Below are positions 1 through 10,200 of a stretch of DNA of 57,583 nt, one piece after another. The notes beneath the pieces were generated by a model. It did no database searches, was not told the origin of the DNA, and was given only the letters and a program-made list of their open reading frames with translations. The first letter of the stretch is position 1, and the number at the start of each line of letters is the position of its first letter. A program made the position numbers and the translations under genes. Source of the stretch: Actinophytocola sp. (GTDB lineage Bacteria > Actinomycetota > Actinomycetes > Mycobacteriales > Pseudonocardiaceae); the NCBI GenBank assembly GCA_009377395.1, contig WHUB01000012.1:1-57583 (forward strand), in the 5' to 3' direction.

Positions 1-273
1 CACGCCATCGCCACCTGCAACCTCGCCGAGATCGCGATGGGCATGCTGGCCGAGGCCACCGTGCCGGTCACTCACCGCTGGCTGCCCAAGGGCATGACGG
101 TCGGCTACGTCGCGAAGGCCGAGACGGGGCTGCGCGCGGTCGCGGAGCTGCCGGAGCTGCCCGAGTTCGGTGAGGACGGCTTCGAGCTGCCGGTGCCGGT
201 GACGATCTACGACCGCCGCGACAAGCCAGTCACCGAGTGCGTGATCACCATCTGGGTCACGCCCAAGAAGTAG
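1..273 (+). CDS. DUF4442 hotdog-fold protein, C-terminal part (5' end outside window)
   Basis: The open frame runs in from base 1 without a start and ends at TAG 271-273, so only about 90 C-terminal residues are seen. The visible part begins HAIATCNLAEIAMGMLAE and continues with a stretch ending in VTIYDRRDKPVTECVITI, which resembles the hotdog fold of DUF4442 or acyl-CoA thioesterase-like proteins (a helix carrying N/E residues, then beta strands). The substrate cannot be told from this fragment. It converges on the epimerase gene with no base between the two stop codons. An upstream ATG at 37 is internal to the domain and is not a credible start. Confidence 0.6.
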   Translation, partial: HAIATCNLAEIAMGMLAEATVPVTHRWLPKGMTVGYVAKAETGLRAVAELPELPEFGEDGFELPVPVTIYDRRDKPVTECVITIWVTPKK

Positions 274-876
274 TCACTCCGCGCGTAGTTGCTGGTAGCG
301 GGCCACGCAGTCCTCGTAGCGCGGCAGCAGACCGGCCTCGGCCGCCTCGGCCAGCGTTGGCGCCGCCTTGTCCTTGTCGGAGATCACCGGGTCCAGCTCG
401 GCGGGCCACGGCAGCCCGAGCGCCTCGTCGAGCGGGCTCACGGCGTGCTCGGCGCCGGGGTTGTAGCCGGTCGAGCACAGGTAGCCCATCGCGGTGTCGT
501 CGGTGAGCGCGACGAAGCCGTGGCCGAGCCCCTCGGACAGGTAGACCGCGTGGAACGACTCCGAGTCGAGCCGCACCGCGTCCCACACGCCGAAGGTCGG
601 CGAGCCGACGCGCACGTCGACGACGACGTCGAGCAGGGCGCCACGCGGGCAGTAGACGTACTTGGCCTGGCCGGGCGGGGTGTCCGCGAAGTGGATGCCC
701 CTGATCACCCCACGTCGTGACACGCTGTGGTTGGTCTGCTCGATCCGCAGCCGGTGACCGGTGGCCTCGCGGAACGCCGGCTCCTGGAACGGCGCGACGA
801 ACAAGCCGCGATCATCGGGGAACGTGGGTGGGGTGAAAAGGTACGCGTCGGGCACCGCGAGCTGAGTAACCTGCAT
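274..876 (-). CDS. rfbC: dTDP-4-dehydrorhamnose 3,5-epimerase family protein (RmlC-like)
   Basis: A 200-aa cupin-type sugar-nucleotide epimerase. The family epimerises C3 and/or C5 of dTDP-4-keto-6-deoxyglucose on the way to dTDP-L-rhamnose or other deoxysugars. The signature SVSRRGVIRGIHF places the catalytic-base His at residue 62; the partner Tyr is probably Tyr132 in MGYLCSTGYNP. GEGLGHGF-like (SEGLGHGFVAL) and the C-terminal aromatic loop are also present, and the length is normal for the family. No other rml genes are adjacent, so it could serve rhamnose in the arabinogalactan linker or act as a 5-epimerase for a natural-product sugar. The stop codon directly abuts the stop of the convergent DUF4442 gene. 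Confidence 0.85.
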   Translation of the reverse strand: MQVTQLAVPDAYLFTPPTFPDDRGLFVAPFQEPAFREATGHRLRIEQTNHSVSRRGVIRGIHFADTPPGQAKYVYCPRGALLDVVVDVRVGSPTFGVWDAVRLDSESFHAVYLSEGLGHGFVALTDDTAMGYLCSTGYNPGAEHAVSPLDEALGLPWPAELDPVISDKDKAAPTLAEAAEAGLLPRYEDCVARYQQLRAE

Positions 877-1214
877 AGCTGCACTGTGGCACGGTGAGAG
901 ATCGGTGACACTACCGGATGGCGGCGGGGCATCGGCTTGCCCGACCTGTCACACTAGGTGCAACCACCCGGTCTGCTGCCGTCGCGGTGCACCCCAAGCG
1001 AGCGGCGATGCTGGACCCTCCGCGCCCTGCCGCGATGGTGCCACCGCACCGTTCCAGCGCGCCCCGGTAAGGGTTGAATACGTTCGGCGAAATGTGATGT
1101 CGCTGAATTCGCGCCTGACCCGGACAAAGTCCGGAAAAGCCATGAGACGATGAGCTGATCCCCGCGGGTCCGGGCGCGATGAAGCAATCCGAGAACACGA
1201 TGACAGGAACCACG
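877..1214. other. Intergenic region between divergent rfbC and malic enzyme genes
   Basis: About 340 bases without a supported gene. It must hold the promoters of the divergent epimerase and malic enzyme genes. The only structure I see is a perfect 6-bp inverted repeat CCGGAC-AAA-GTCCGG at 1120-1134, followed by AAAA, about 80 bases before the malic enzyme start. It could be an operator or a small leader hairpin. No clear -35/-10 pair was identified. Confidence 0.4.
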
Positions 1215-2408
1215 ATGAACGACCTGGCCAGCTCCGCCCCTGTCCCAGCGACAACTCCGGTGACCAACGAGGAGATCTTCGCAGGCCACGAGGGCGGCAA
1301 GCTGAGCGTAGGCGCGACGCGGCCGATCTCGGACCCGCGTGAGCTGTCCATCGCCTACACGCCGGGTGTCGCCAAGGTCAGCACCGCGATCGCCGAGGAC
1401 GCCTCGCTCGCCGCGCGCTACACCTGGGCGAACCGGCTCGTGGCCGTCGTCAGCGACGGCACCGCCGTGCTCGGGCTCGGCGACATCGGCGCGAGCGCGT
1501 CACTGCCGGTGATGGAGGGCAAGGCGGTCCTGTTCAAGACGTTCGGCGGCCTCGACTCGATCCCGCTGGTGCTCGACACCACCGACGTCGACGAGATCGT
1601 CGAGACGCTGGTGCGGCTGCGGCCGTCGTACGGCGCGGTCAACCTGGAGGACATCGCCGCGCCGCGCTGCTTCGAGCTGGAGGACAAGCTCAAGGACGCG
1701 CTCGACTGCCCGGTGATGCACGACGATCAGCACGGCACCGCGATCGTGGTGCTCGCCGCGCTGCGCGGGGCGAACATGGTGCTCGGCCGCGACATCAGCA
1801 AGCAGCGGGTGGTGATCTCGGGCGCCGGCGCGTCCGGCATCGCCTGCACCAAGATCCTGCAGAATGCCGGCGCAGCCGATGTGACGCTGCTCGACTCCAA
1901 GGGCATCATCCACGTCGGCAGGCCAGGCCTGACGCCCATCAAGCAGGACATGGCGTGGTCGACCAACCGGACCGGGCTCTCCGGCGGTATCGCGGAGGCG
2001 CTCGACGGCGCCGACGTCTTCATCGGGCTCTCCGGGGCCACCATCGACGGGTCGCTGCTCAGCCTGATGGCCGACGAGTCGATCGTGTTCGCGCTGTCCA
2101 ACCCCGAGCCCGAGGTGCACCCCGACATCGCGGCGAACCACGCGAGCGTGGTCGCCACGGGACGCAGCGACTTCCCCAATCAGATCAACAACGTGCTGGC
2201 CTTCCCCGGGGTGTTCCGTGGCGCGCTCGACGCCGGTGCGCGAGCGATCACCGACAACATGAAGCTCGCCGCCGCCGACGCCATCGCGGGCGTCGCGGCC
2301 GACGATCTCGCCGTGGACAAGATCGTGCCGAGCGCGCTCGACCCCCGGGTCGGTCCCGAGGTCGCCGCCGCCGTCGCCAAGGCGGCGACGGCCGACGGCG
2401 TGGCGTAA
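1215..2408 (+). CDS. NAD(P)-dependent malic enzyme
   Basis: About 397 aa. Decarboxylates malate to pyruvate with NAD(P) reduction in the cytosol, linking the TCA cycle to gluconeogenesis and fatty-acid synthesis. Seen in the sequence: the malic N-terminal domain with the conserved block ISDPRELSIAYTPGVAKV, the lysine-containing MEGKAVLFKTFGG, the metal-site motif EDIAAPRCFELE and the HDDQHGTA block. A Rossmann segment VVISGAGASGIAC near mid-protein and the later ALSNPEPE motif follow. It is the short bacterial form without a phosphotransacetylase domain. Three in-frame ATGs exist (1179, 1200, 1215). I chose 1215 because AGGAA lies 6-8 bases upstream and the extra N-terminus adds nothing conserved. 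It converges on kgd across a repeat-filled gap. Confidence 0.9.
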   Translation: MNDLASSAPVPATTPVTNEEIFAGHEGGKLSVGATRPISDPRELSIAYTPGVAKVSTAIAEDASLAARYTWANRLVAVVSDGTAVLGLGDIGASASLPVMEGKAVLFKTFGGLDSIPLVLDTTDVDEIVETLVRLRPSYGAVNLEDIAAPRCFELEDKLKDALDCPVMHDDQHGTAIVVLAALRGANMVLGRDISKQRVVISGAGASGIACTKILQNAGAADVTLLDSKGIIHVGRPGLTPIKQDMAWSTNRTGLSGGIAEALDGADVFIGLSGATIDGSLLSLMADESIVFALSNPEPEVHPDIAANHASVVATGRSDFPNQINNVLAFPGVFRGALDAGARAITDNMKLAAADAIAGVAADDLAVDKIVPSALDPRVGPEVAAAVAKAATADGVA

Positions 2409-2412
2409 CCGC

Positions 2413-2541
2413 GCGAGTCCCCGGTTACGGTGCCGCGAGTCCCCGGGACACGCGGCACCGGAAGTCGGGACTCGCGACGCCACAACGCGGGACTCGCGAC
2501 CCGGGAAGTCGGGACTCGCGACCCGGGAAGTCGGGACTCGC
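2413..2541. repeat. 22-bp-period repeat array filling a convergent intergenic gap (locus 1)
   Basis: The 9-mer GCGAGTCCC occurs at 2413 and 2435. Its complement GGGACTCGC occurs at 2467, 2489, 2511 and 2533, with a one-base variant (GGGACACGC) at 2445. Within each orientation the spacing is exactly 22 bp. The variable 13-bp part takes a few forms, two of which (GACTTCC... and GCGTTGTGG... after the 9-mer) recur at 23.5 kb. The two orientations meet at 2432-2456 in a 12-bp inverted repeat with one mismatch. The array starts 4 bases after the malic enzyme stop and ends exactly at the base before the kgd stop. Confidence 0.85.
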
Positions 2542-5500
2542 TTACTCGAACGCCTTCGCGATGATGGCCTTCTGCTCCACCTCGTGCACCCGGGGGGAGC
2601 CCGCCGACGGCGCCGCCATCGGCCGACGCGAGACCACCTGCAACGGCTTGTCGAACGCCTCCGGGACCCGGCGCGGCAGGTTCAGCCCGAAGAACGGCCA
2701 CGCGCCCTGGTTCTCCGGCTCCTCCTGCACCCAGACGACCTCCGTCGCCGCCGAGTAGCGCGCCATCGCCTCGCGCAGCTTCTTCTTCGGCAGCGGGTAG
2801 TACTGCTCGATCCGCACGATCGCCACGTCGTTCGCGCCGCGCTTGTCCCGCTCGGCGACCAGCTCCCAGTAGAGCTTGCCCGAGGTCAGCAACACCTTGC
2901 GCACCGCACCCGGCTCGGTCTCGGCGTCGTCGATCACGGACAGGAACTTCGAGCCCTCGGTGAAGCCCTCAATATCCGACGTCACCGCCTTGTTGCGCAG
3001 CATCGACTTCGGCGTGAACACGATCAACGGCCGGTCGACGCCGTCGAGCGCGTGCCTGCGCAGCAGGTGGAAGTAGTTCGCCGGTGTCGACGGCACCGCG
3101 ACCGTCATCGAGCCCTCGGCGCACAGCGACAGGAATCGCTCGATGCGGCCCGAGGTGTGGTCGGGGCCCTGCCCTTCGTGGCCGTGCGGCAGCAGCAGCA
3201 CGACGGGGGTGAGCTGCCCCCACTTCGCCTCACCGGAGGAGATGTACTCGTCGATGATGGTCTGCGCGCCGTTGACGAAGTCGCCGAACTGCGCCTCCCA
3301 CAGCACCAGCGCGCGCGGCTGCGCCACCGAGTAGCCGTACTCGAACCCGACGGCGGCGAACTCGGACAGCGCCGAGTTGTAGACCATCACGCGGCCCTGG
3401 TCCTCGGAGAGGTTCTGCAGCGGCGCGTACTCCTTGCCGTTCTCGCGGTCGACGAGCATGAAGTGCCGCTGCGTGAAGGTGCCGCGCTGCGAGTCCTGAC
3501 CGGACAGTCGCACCAGTTTGCCTTCCAGCCCGAGCGAGCCGAACGCGAGCAGCTCGGCGAACGCCCAGTCGATGGTGCCCTCGCGGGACATCTTGTGCCT
3601 GCGTTGCAGCACCGGCTTGACCCTCGGGTGCGGGGTGAAGCCGTCCGGCAGGTTGACGAACGCGTCGCCGATCCGCTGCAGCGTCTCGCTGGTGATCGCG
3701 GTCGGCACCTGGGCGGGGACCTGCTGCGCCTCCTCGACCGACGGGCTCGCCTTGATCGGGTGCTTCTCCAGCTCGCGCACCTCGTTGAAGACGTGTTCGA
3801 GCTGGCTGGAGAAGTCGCGCAGCGCGGTCTCGGCCTCGTCGACCGAGATGTCACCGCGCCCGATCAGCGACTCGGTGTAGGTTTTCCGCACGCTGCGCTT
3901 GCCGTCGATGATGTCGTACATCGCGGGCTGGGTCATCGACGGGTCGTCGCCCTCGTTGTGGCCACGCCGCCGGTAGCAGATCATGTCGATCACGAGGTCC
4001 TTGTTGAACGCCTGCCGGTAGTCGACGGCGAGCTTGGCGACCCAGTACGCCGCCTCCGGGTCGTCGCCGTTGACGTGGAAGATCGGCGCTTCGATGATCT
4101 TGGCGACGTCGGTGGCGTACTGGCTCGACCGGGCGTGCTGCGGCGCGGTGGTGAACCCGACCTGGTTGTTGATGATGACGTGCACGGTGCCGCCGGTGCG
4201 GTAGCCGCGCAGCAGCGCCAGGTTCAGCGTCTCGGCGACGACGCCCTGGCCGGCGAAGGCCGCGTCACCGTGCAGCAGCACCGGCAGCACGGTGAAGCCC
4301 TCCGAGCCCTTGTCCAGCGCGTCCTGCTTGGCCCGCACGATGCCTTCCAGCACCGGGTCGACGGCTTCCAGATGCGACGGGTTCGCCGTCAGCGACACCT
4401 TGGTCTCGCCGTCGCCGAACATGCGGAAGTACTTGCCCTCGGCGCCGAGGTGGTACTTCACGTCGCCGGAGCCGTGCGCCTGGCCCGGGTCGAGGTTGCC
4501 CTCGAACTCCTGGAAGATCTGCGAGATCGGCTTGCCGACGATGTTGGCGAGCACGTTGAGGCGGCCCCGGTGCGGCATGCCGATGACGACCTCGTCCAGC
4601 TCGTACTCGGCCGACTTGTCCAGCACGGTGTCGAGCAGCGGGATCACCGTCTCGCTGCCTTCGAGCGAGAACCGCTTCTGCCCGACGTACTTGGTCTGCA
4701 GGAAGGTCTCGAACGCCTCGGCCGCGTTGAGCTTCGACAGGATGTACTTCTGCTCCGACGTCGGCGGCTTGGAGTGCTTGATCTCGATGCGATCCTGCAG
4801 CCAGCGTCGTTCCTCGGGGTCGATGATGTGGGTGTACTCGACGCCGACGGTGCGGCAGTAGGAGTCGCGCAGCACGCCGAGCACGTCGCGCAGCTTCATC
4901 CGCTGCTGACCCGCGAACCCGCCGACGGCGAACTCGCGGTCGAGGTCCCACAGCGTCAGCCCGTGGGAGAGGATGTCGAGGTCCTCGTGGCGGCGCTGCC
5001 GGTAGTTCAGCGGGTCGGTGTCGGCCATCAGGTGGCCGCGCATCCGGTACGCGTCGATCAGCTCGATGATCCGGGCGGTCTTGTCGACGTCGCCCTCGGG
5101 GATGTCCTCCACCCAGCGCACCGGCTCGTACGGCAGCCGCAGCGAGGTGAAGATGTCGTCGTAGAAGCGGTCCTCGCCGAGCAGCAGCTGGTGGATGCGG
5201 CGCAGGAACTCGCCCGACTCGGCGCCCTGGATGATGCGGTGGTCGTAGGTCGAGGTCAGCGTCATGATCTTGCTGACGCCCATCTTGATCAGCGCCTGCC
5301 CGCTGGTGCCCTGGTATTGCGCCGGGTACTCCATCGCGCCGACGCCGATGATCGCGCCCTGGCCCTGCTGCAGCCGGGGCACCGAGTGGTTGGTACCGAT
5401 GCCGCCGGGGTTGGTCAGCGAGATCGTGGTGCCCGCGAAGTCGTCCGCGGTGAGCTTGTTGGCGCGGGCCTTCTTGATGATCTCCTCGTAGGCCTGCCAG

Positions 5501-6228
5501 AACTGCAGGAACGACATGTCCTCGACGCCTTTGATCGAGGCGACGACGAGGTTGCGCTGGCCGTCCTTGCCCTTGATGTCGATGGCGAGCCCGAGGTTGA
5601 CGTGCTCCGGCGTCACCGCGTGCGGCTTGCCGTCGATCACCTCGTAGTGGCGGTTCATGTTCGGGTATTCCTGCAGCGCCCGCACCATCGCGTAGCCGAT
5701 GAGGTGGGTGAACGAGATCTTGCCGCCGCGGGTCCGCATCAGGTGGTTGTTGATGACGATGCGGTTGTCCGCCATGAGCTTGGCGGGCACCGCGCGCACG
5801 CTGGTCGCGGTCGGCACGGCGAGCGAGGCGTCCATGTTCTTGGCTATGGCCGCCGCGGCGCCGCGCAGTGGCTTGCGGTCCGGCTCCGGCTTCTCGGGCT
5901 TCTTCTCGGCCGCCTGCTGGGTCGGCTTCGGCTGCGGCGCGGGGGCCTCCTGGACGGGCTCTTGCGGTGCGACGGGCGGCTGCGGCTGCCGCACTGCGGG
6001 GTGCGGCGTCGGCCTCGGCGCCGGAGTGCCGCCGTTGCGCTCCTCGGTCCTGGTCGGCAGCGTCCCGGTCGCCTCCGCGCCGTCGCCTGCGCCAGTCGGG
6101 GTGAAGTCGGCGAAGAACTCATGCCAGGCGGCATCGACTGACTGGGGATCGTCGAGGTAGCGCTCGTACATCTCCTCGACGAGCCACTCGTTGGGGCCGA
6201 ATTGTGACGCAGGGCTGCTGCTAGACAC
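2542..6228 (-). CDS. kgd: Multifunctional 2-oxoglutarate decarboxylase/dehydrogenase (E1 with fused E2-like domain)
   Basis: 1228 aa, close to the length of mycobacterial KGD. It decarboxylates 2-oxoglutarate with ThDP and, with dihydrolipoyl transferase and dehydrogenase partners, makes succinyl-CoA. An N-terminal helix ([17 protein letters not shown]) is followed by a Pro/Ala-rich linker at about 40-115. Next comes an acyltransferase-like domain at about 115-350 with the [15 protein letters not shown] active-site motif but no lipoyl domain. The E1 part starts near 370: [29 protein letters not shown] and a [18 protein letters not shown]hDP/Mg region. Ends with the transketolase-like C-terminal domain ([11 protein letters not shown]). 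GTG start at 6228. The family is controlled by FHA protein GarA, which is not in this window. Confidence 0.97.
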   Translation of the reverse strand: MSSSSPASQFGPNEWLVEEMYERYLDDPQSVDAAWHEFFADFTPTGAGDGAEATGTLPTRTEERNGGTPAPRPTPHPAVRQPQPPVAPQEPVQEAPAPQPKPTQQAAEKKPEKPEPDRKPLRGAAAAIAKNMDASLAVPTATSVRAVPAKLMADNRIVINNHLMRTRGGKISFTHLIGYAMVRALQEYPNMNRHYEVIDGKPHAVTPEHVNLGLAIDIKGKDGQRNLVVASIKGVEDMSFLQFWQAYEEIIKKARANKLTADDFAGTTISLTNPGGIGTNHSVPRLQQGQGAIIGVGAMEYPAQYQGTSGQALIKMGVSKIMTLTSTYDHRIIQGAESGEFLRRIHQLLLGEDRFYDDIFTSLRLPYEPVRWVEDIPEGDVDKTARIIELIDAYRMRGHLMADTDPLNYRQRRHEDLDILSHGLTLWDLDREFAVGGFAGQQRMKLRDVLGVLRDSYCRTVGVEYTHIIDPEERRWLQDRIEIKHSKPPTSEQKYILSKLNAAEAFETFLQTKYVGQKRFSLEGSETVIPLLDTVLDKSAEYELDEVVIGMPHRGRLNVLANIVGKPISQIFQEFEGNLDPGQAHGSGDVKYHLGAEGKYFRMFGDGETKVSLTANPSHLEAVDPVLEGIVRAKQDALDKGSEGFTVLPVLLHGDAAFAGQGVVAETLNLALLRGYRTGGTVHVIINNQVGFTTAPQHARSSQYATDVAKIIEAPIFHVNGDDPEAAYWVAKLAVDYRQAFNKDLVIDMICYRRRGHNEGDDPSMTQPAMYDIIDGKRSVRKTYTESLIGRGDISVDEAETALRDFSSQLEHVFNEVRELEKHPIKASPSVEEAQQVPAQVPTAITSETLQRIGDAFVNLPDGFTPHPRVKPVLQRRHKMSREGTIDWAFAELLAFGSLGLEGKLVRLSGQDSQRGTFTQRHFMLVDRENGKEYAPLQNLSEDQGRVMVYNSALSEFAAVGFEYGYSVAQPRALVLWEAQFGDFVNGAQTIIDEYISSGEAKWGQLTPVVLLLPHGHEGQGPDHTSGRIERFLSLCAEGSMTVAVPSTPANYFHLLRRHALDGVDRPLIVFTPKSMLRNKAVTSDIEGFTEGSKFLSVIDDAETEPGAVRKVLLTSGKLYWELVAERDKRGANDVAIVRIEQYYPLPKKKLREAMARYSAATEVVWVQEEPENQGAWPFFGLNLPRRVPEAFDKPLQVVSRRPMAAPSAGSPRVHEVEQKAIIAKAFE

Positions 6229-6275
6229 GGCTGGGATTCGCCTCTATCCGTCTGTCGTTTGAGTGGTTCAACGTG

Positions 6276-6307
6276 TCGCGCCTCCCAGGCTAACGCCTGG
6301 CGCGCGA
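6276..6307. promoter_or_regulatory. Inverted repeat in the divergent kgd / sirtuin promoter region
   Basis: The divergent gap 6229-6445 carries CCAGGC-TAAC-GCCTGG (6285-6300), flanked by TCGCGC (6276-6281) and GCGCGA (6302-6307), giving a 12-bp interrupted stem. It lies 48-79 bases upstream of the kgd start and could be an operator or a 5'-leader hairpin of kgd. Function is inferred from position only. Confidence 0.4.
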
Positions 6308-6445
6308 CGAAGTGAGGAATGTTCCCGCCCACCTCGCACGCAGACGTTGTGCGAAGCGCGCGGTCATTGTTCCACCCGTGCGATCTGCCCTCGCGTGGGT
6401 CACGGTGTCAACGTGACCTACTCCGCACTGGGGTCGGTTGGCATC

Positions 6446-7216
6446 ATGGATGCCATGGACGGCGCGGACGATCCAGCCCTGGTGCGGCGGGCACAATCCC
6501 TGGTCAGCGGCGCGACCCGGGCCGTGGCGCTCACCGGCGCCGGGGTGTCGACCGACTCGGGCATCCCCGACTTCCGAGGCCCCAACGGACTGTGGACCCG
6601 CGACCCCGAGGCGCAGCGGCTGTCGAACATCCACGACTACACCGCCGACAAGGAACTGCGGGAACGCAGCTGGCAGGCGCGGCTGAACCACCCCGGCTGG
6701 CAGGCGAGCCCCAACGACGCGCACCGCGCGCTGGCGACGTTGGCCCGCTCCGGCCCGCTGCGCGCGATCGTGACGCAGAACGTCGACGGGCTGCACCAGC
6801 GCGCGGGCAACGACCCGGACACGGTGATCGAGCTCCACGGCACGCTGTACGAGTCCGCCTGCCTGAGCTGCGACGACCACCGGGACATGCGGGAGGCGCT
6901 GGACCGGGTCGCCGACGGTGAGACCGACCCGCCGTGCCTGGTCTGCGGCGGCATCCTCAAGTCGGCGACGATCTCGTTCGGCCAGGCCCTCGACGGCGCC
7001 GTGCTGAGCCGCGCCCGCGCCGAGGTCGAGGCGTGCGACCTGCTGCTCGCCGCAGGCAGCTCGCTGAGCGTGCACCCGGCCGCCGGGCTGGTCGGGCTCG
7101 CCGCCGGAAACGGCGCCCGCGTCGTCATCTGCAACGCCTCCGAGACGCCCTACGACGACGTGGCCGACGTCGTGCTGCGCGGCTCACTCGGCGAGGTGCT
7201 GCCCGCTCTGCTGTGA
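6446..7216 (+). CDS. cobB: Sir2-family NAD-dependent protein deacylase
   Basis: About 256 aa. Removes acetyl or other acyl groups from lysines using NAD+, producing nicotinamide and O-acyl-ADP-ribose. The NAD site GAGVSTDSGIPDFRG is at about 31-45, the QNVDGLHQRAG motif follows, and the catalytic His is in ELHGTLYESAC. Zn-binding pairs are SACLSC and PPCLVCGG, and GSSLSVHPAAGL lies near the end. The Tyr/Arg pair typical of succinyl-specific sirtuins is not seen after the NAD motif, so deacetylase activity is more likely. The frame stays open upstream to 6263; ATG 6446 (or 6455) fits the family N-terminus. The 3' end overlaps the convergent ABC exporter gene by 33 bp. Confidence 0.9.
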   Translation: MDAMDGADDPALVRRAQSLVSGATRAVALTGAGVSTDSGIPDFRGPNGLWTRDPEAQRLSNIHDYTADKELRERSWQARLNHPGWQASPNDAHRALATLARSGPLRAIVTQNVDGLHQRAGNDPDTVIELHGTLYESACLSCDDHRDMREALDRVADGETDPPCLVCGGILKSATISFGQALDGAVLSRARAEVEACDLLLAAGSSLSVHPAAGLVGLAAGNGARVVICNASETPYDDVADVVLRGSLGEVLPALL

Positions 7217-10200
7217 CGCCGCCTCGGTGAAGTCGCCGAGTTCCCAGAGCCGGGCATAGGCGCCGTGGGCGGCGAGCAGCTCGGCGTGGCTGCCCTGCTC
7301 GATGAGACGGCCGCCGTCGAGCACCAGGATGCGATCGGCCCGGGCCGCCGTCGCCAGCCGGTGCGCGACGACGAACGTCGTCCTGGCCCTGGTCAGCTTG
7401 TCGGTCGCGGCGAGCACAGCCGTCTCGGTGGCGGGGTCGAGCGCCGCCGTCGCCTCGTCGAGCAGCAGGATGTCCGGGTCGACCAGCTCGGCGCGGGCGA
7501 GCGCGACGAGCTGCCGCTGACCGGCCGACAGCGACTGCCCGCGCTCGCCGACCTGCTGGTGGAAGCCGGACGGCAGTGTGCCGATCGCGTCCAGCGCCCC
7601 GACCGCGCGGGCGGCCGCCTCCACCTCGGCGTCGGGCGCGTCGCCGCGCGCGTAGCGGATGTTGTCGGCGACGGTGCCGGAGAACAGGTGCGCCTCCTGC
7701 GGCACCACGCCCATCCGCGCCCGCAGCGCGGCGAGGTCGTAGTCGCGGACGTCGATGCCGTCGACGCGGACCGTGCCCGACGTCGGGTCGTAGAACCGCG
7801 CCAGCAGCTTCATCACCGTCGACTTGCCCGCGCCGGTCGCGCCGACCAGCGCCACCGTCTCGCCCGGCGCGGCGTGGAGCGAGAGCGCGTCGACCGCCGC
7901 CGTCTCCGAGCCCGGGTAGCGGAACGAGACGTCCTTGAGCTCGACCTCGCCGGTCAGCCGGTGCGGCGGCGTCACAGGGGAGCGCGGCGGCGGCACCGAC
8001 GTGGGCGTCGCGAGCAGGTCGCCGATGCGCAGCAGCCCGACCTTGGCCTGCTGGTAGCTGTCGAAGACGTTGGAGAGCTGCTGCACCGGGGAGAAGAACA
8101 GCGACAGGTACAGCAGGAACGCCGTCAGCACACCGGCGGTGAGCGTGCCGTCCGCGACCCGGCCCGCGCCGACGAACAGCACCATCGCCTCGACCAGCTG
8201 CGAGAGCAGCGCGACGAACGGGAAGTAGGTCGCGATGTAGCGCTGCGCGCGCAGCCTGCTGCGGCGGTACGCGTCGCTGCGGGAGGCGAACGCACGCGCC
8301 GAGTGCCGCTCGCGGGTGAACGCCTGCGCGGTGCGCAGCCCCGTCACGTTCTCCTGCATGTCGGCGTTGACGACGCTGACCCGCTCCCGCGCCTCGGTGT
8401 AGGCCCGCGACGAGAGTCGTCGGAACACCGCCGTCGCCACCAGCAGCACCGGCAGCACCGCGAGCGCGAAGAGCGCGAGCGAGAAGTCGGTCACCAGCAG
8501 CGCGACCGAGATGCCGACGATGGTGAGCAGGCTGACCACGGCGTTGGCCATGCCGGTCTGCATGAACCGCGACAGCGCGTCGACGTCCGTCGTCATCCGC
8601 GTCATGATCTTGCCGGCGAGCTCGCGCTCGTAGAAGTCGAGCCCGAGCCGTTGCAGCTGCGCGTAGCAGCGCACCCGCAGCAAGTAGAGCACGCTCTCCC
8701 CGGCGCGGGCGGTCAGCTTCGTCTGGGTGGCGAGCACCAGCCAGTCCGCCGCGACGATCACCGCGCCGAGCGCGGCGATGCCGAGCACGGCCCCGGCCGA
8801 GCCCGTGCTGACGCCGTTGTCGACCCCGTAGCGGAACAGCGACGGCAGCGAGATCGAGGCGAGCGCGTCGGCGGCGACGAGACCGATGACGCCGACCAGC
8901 AGCAACCGCACCGGCCGCACGAGCCGGGCGAGCCGGAAGCCGGGATCGGGCGCCGCCGGGTCCTCCCCGCCGAGGTCGGGGTTGTCGGTCGCGGGCGGCA
9001 GCTCCCGCACGGCCTCGATGAGCTGCGGCGTCGGCGGGGTGTCGATGGCCGCCCCCGCGCCCCGACTGGCGCCGGGTCTGCCTGCCGCCGCGTCGCTCGG
9101 CGTTGTCCGCAGCTCCGCGTGCAATGCCAGCGCCGTGGTGTCGTCGGTGACCGACGTGCCGGGCCAGAGATCGCGGGCGGTGTCGTCCAGGGCCGTGTCC
9201 TGGCGTTCGGCACCCGCCACCAGGATGCGGAACAGCGCCGAGCGTTCGAGCAGCTCCGCCTCGGTGCCGACGTCGACCACCCGGCCCGCGTCGAGCACGG
9301 CGATGCGGTCGGCCAGCGCCAGCGAGGATCTGCGGTGCGCGATCAGCAGCGTTGTGCGCTGCCCGTGGGTGACCTGCCGCAGCGTCTCGGTGATGGCGGC
9401 CTCGGTCGCGGTGTCGACCGCCGAGGTGGCGTCGTCGAGCAGCAGCACCCTCGGGTCGGTCAGCAGCGCCCGCGCCAGCGCGAGCCGCTGCCGCTGCCCG
9501 CCGGACAGTGTCAGCCCGCGCTCGCCGGCCAGGGTGTCGTAGCCGTCCGGCAGCGCGGTGATGAACTCGTGCGCCTGCGCCGCCCGGGCCGCCGCCACGA
9601 CCTCGTCGCCGGTCGCGTCGGGGCGGCCGTAGGCGATGTTGTCGCGGATCGACGACGAGAACAGGAACGGCTCCTCGAACACCACCCCGATCGCGGCGCG
9701 CAGCTCGGCCAGCCGCAGGTCACGGACGTCGGTCTCGGCGCCGGGTTTGCCGAGCCGCACCGACCCGCCGTGGACGTCGTAGAACCGGGGCAGCAGCAGC
9801 GAGATCGTCGACTTGCCGGACCCGGCCGTGCCCACCAGCGCCACCGTCTCACCGGGGGACACCGTCAGCGACAGCCCGTCGAGCACCGGATCGTCGCGGG
9901 TGTAGCCGAACCGGACGTCGTCGAGGCGCACCGACAGCGGGCCGTCCGGCAGCCCCCGCGCGCCGGGCCGGTCGGTGACCTCCGGCTGCGCGTCGATCAG
10001 CTCGTACACCCGCTCCGCGCCCGCGCGCGTGGTCTGCGCCTGTACGATCAGGCTGGCCACCATGCGGGCCGGCGCGATGAGCGCCGATATGTAGGCGGCG
10101 AACGCGATGAAGGTGCCGAGGCTGATCTGGCCGTGCAGCGCGAGCATGCCGCCGAGTGCCAGCACCGCGACCTGGCCCGCCGCGGGCAGCGCCGAGGTGG

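Noticed and set aside
2413..2541. CRISPR array
   Set aside because: Unit period is 22 bp in total with a 9-bp core, fillers recur between units and loci, and orientation flips within the array. There are no unique spacers and no cas genes nearby.
2584..6141. Very long open frame (over 1100 codons) antisense to kgd
   Set aside because: Its translation is a low-complexity Arg/Val/Leu/His mixture with no motif, the usual shadow of a GC-rich gene. The kgd frame has full family motifs.
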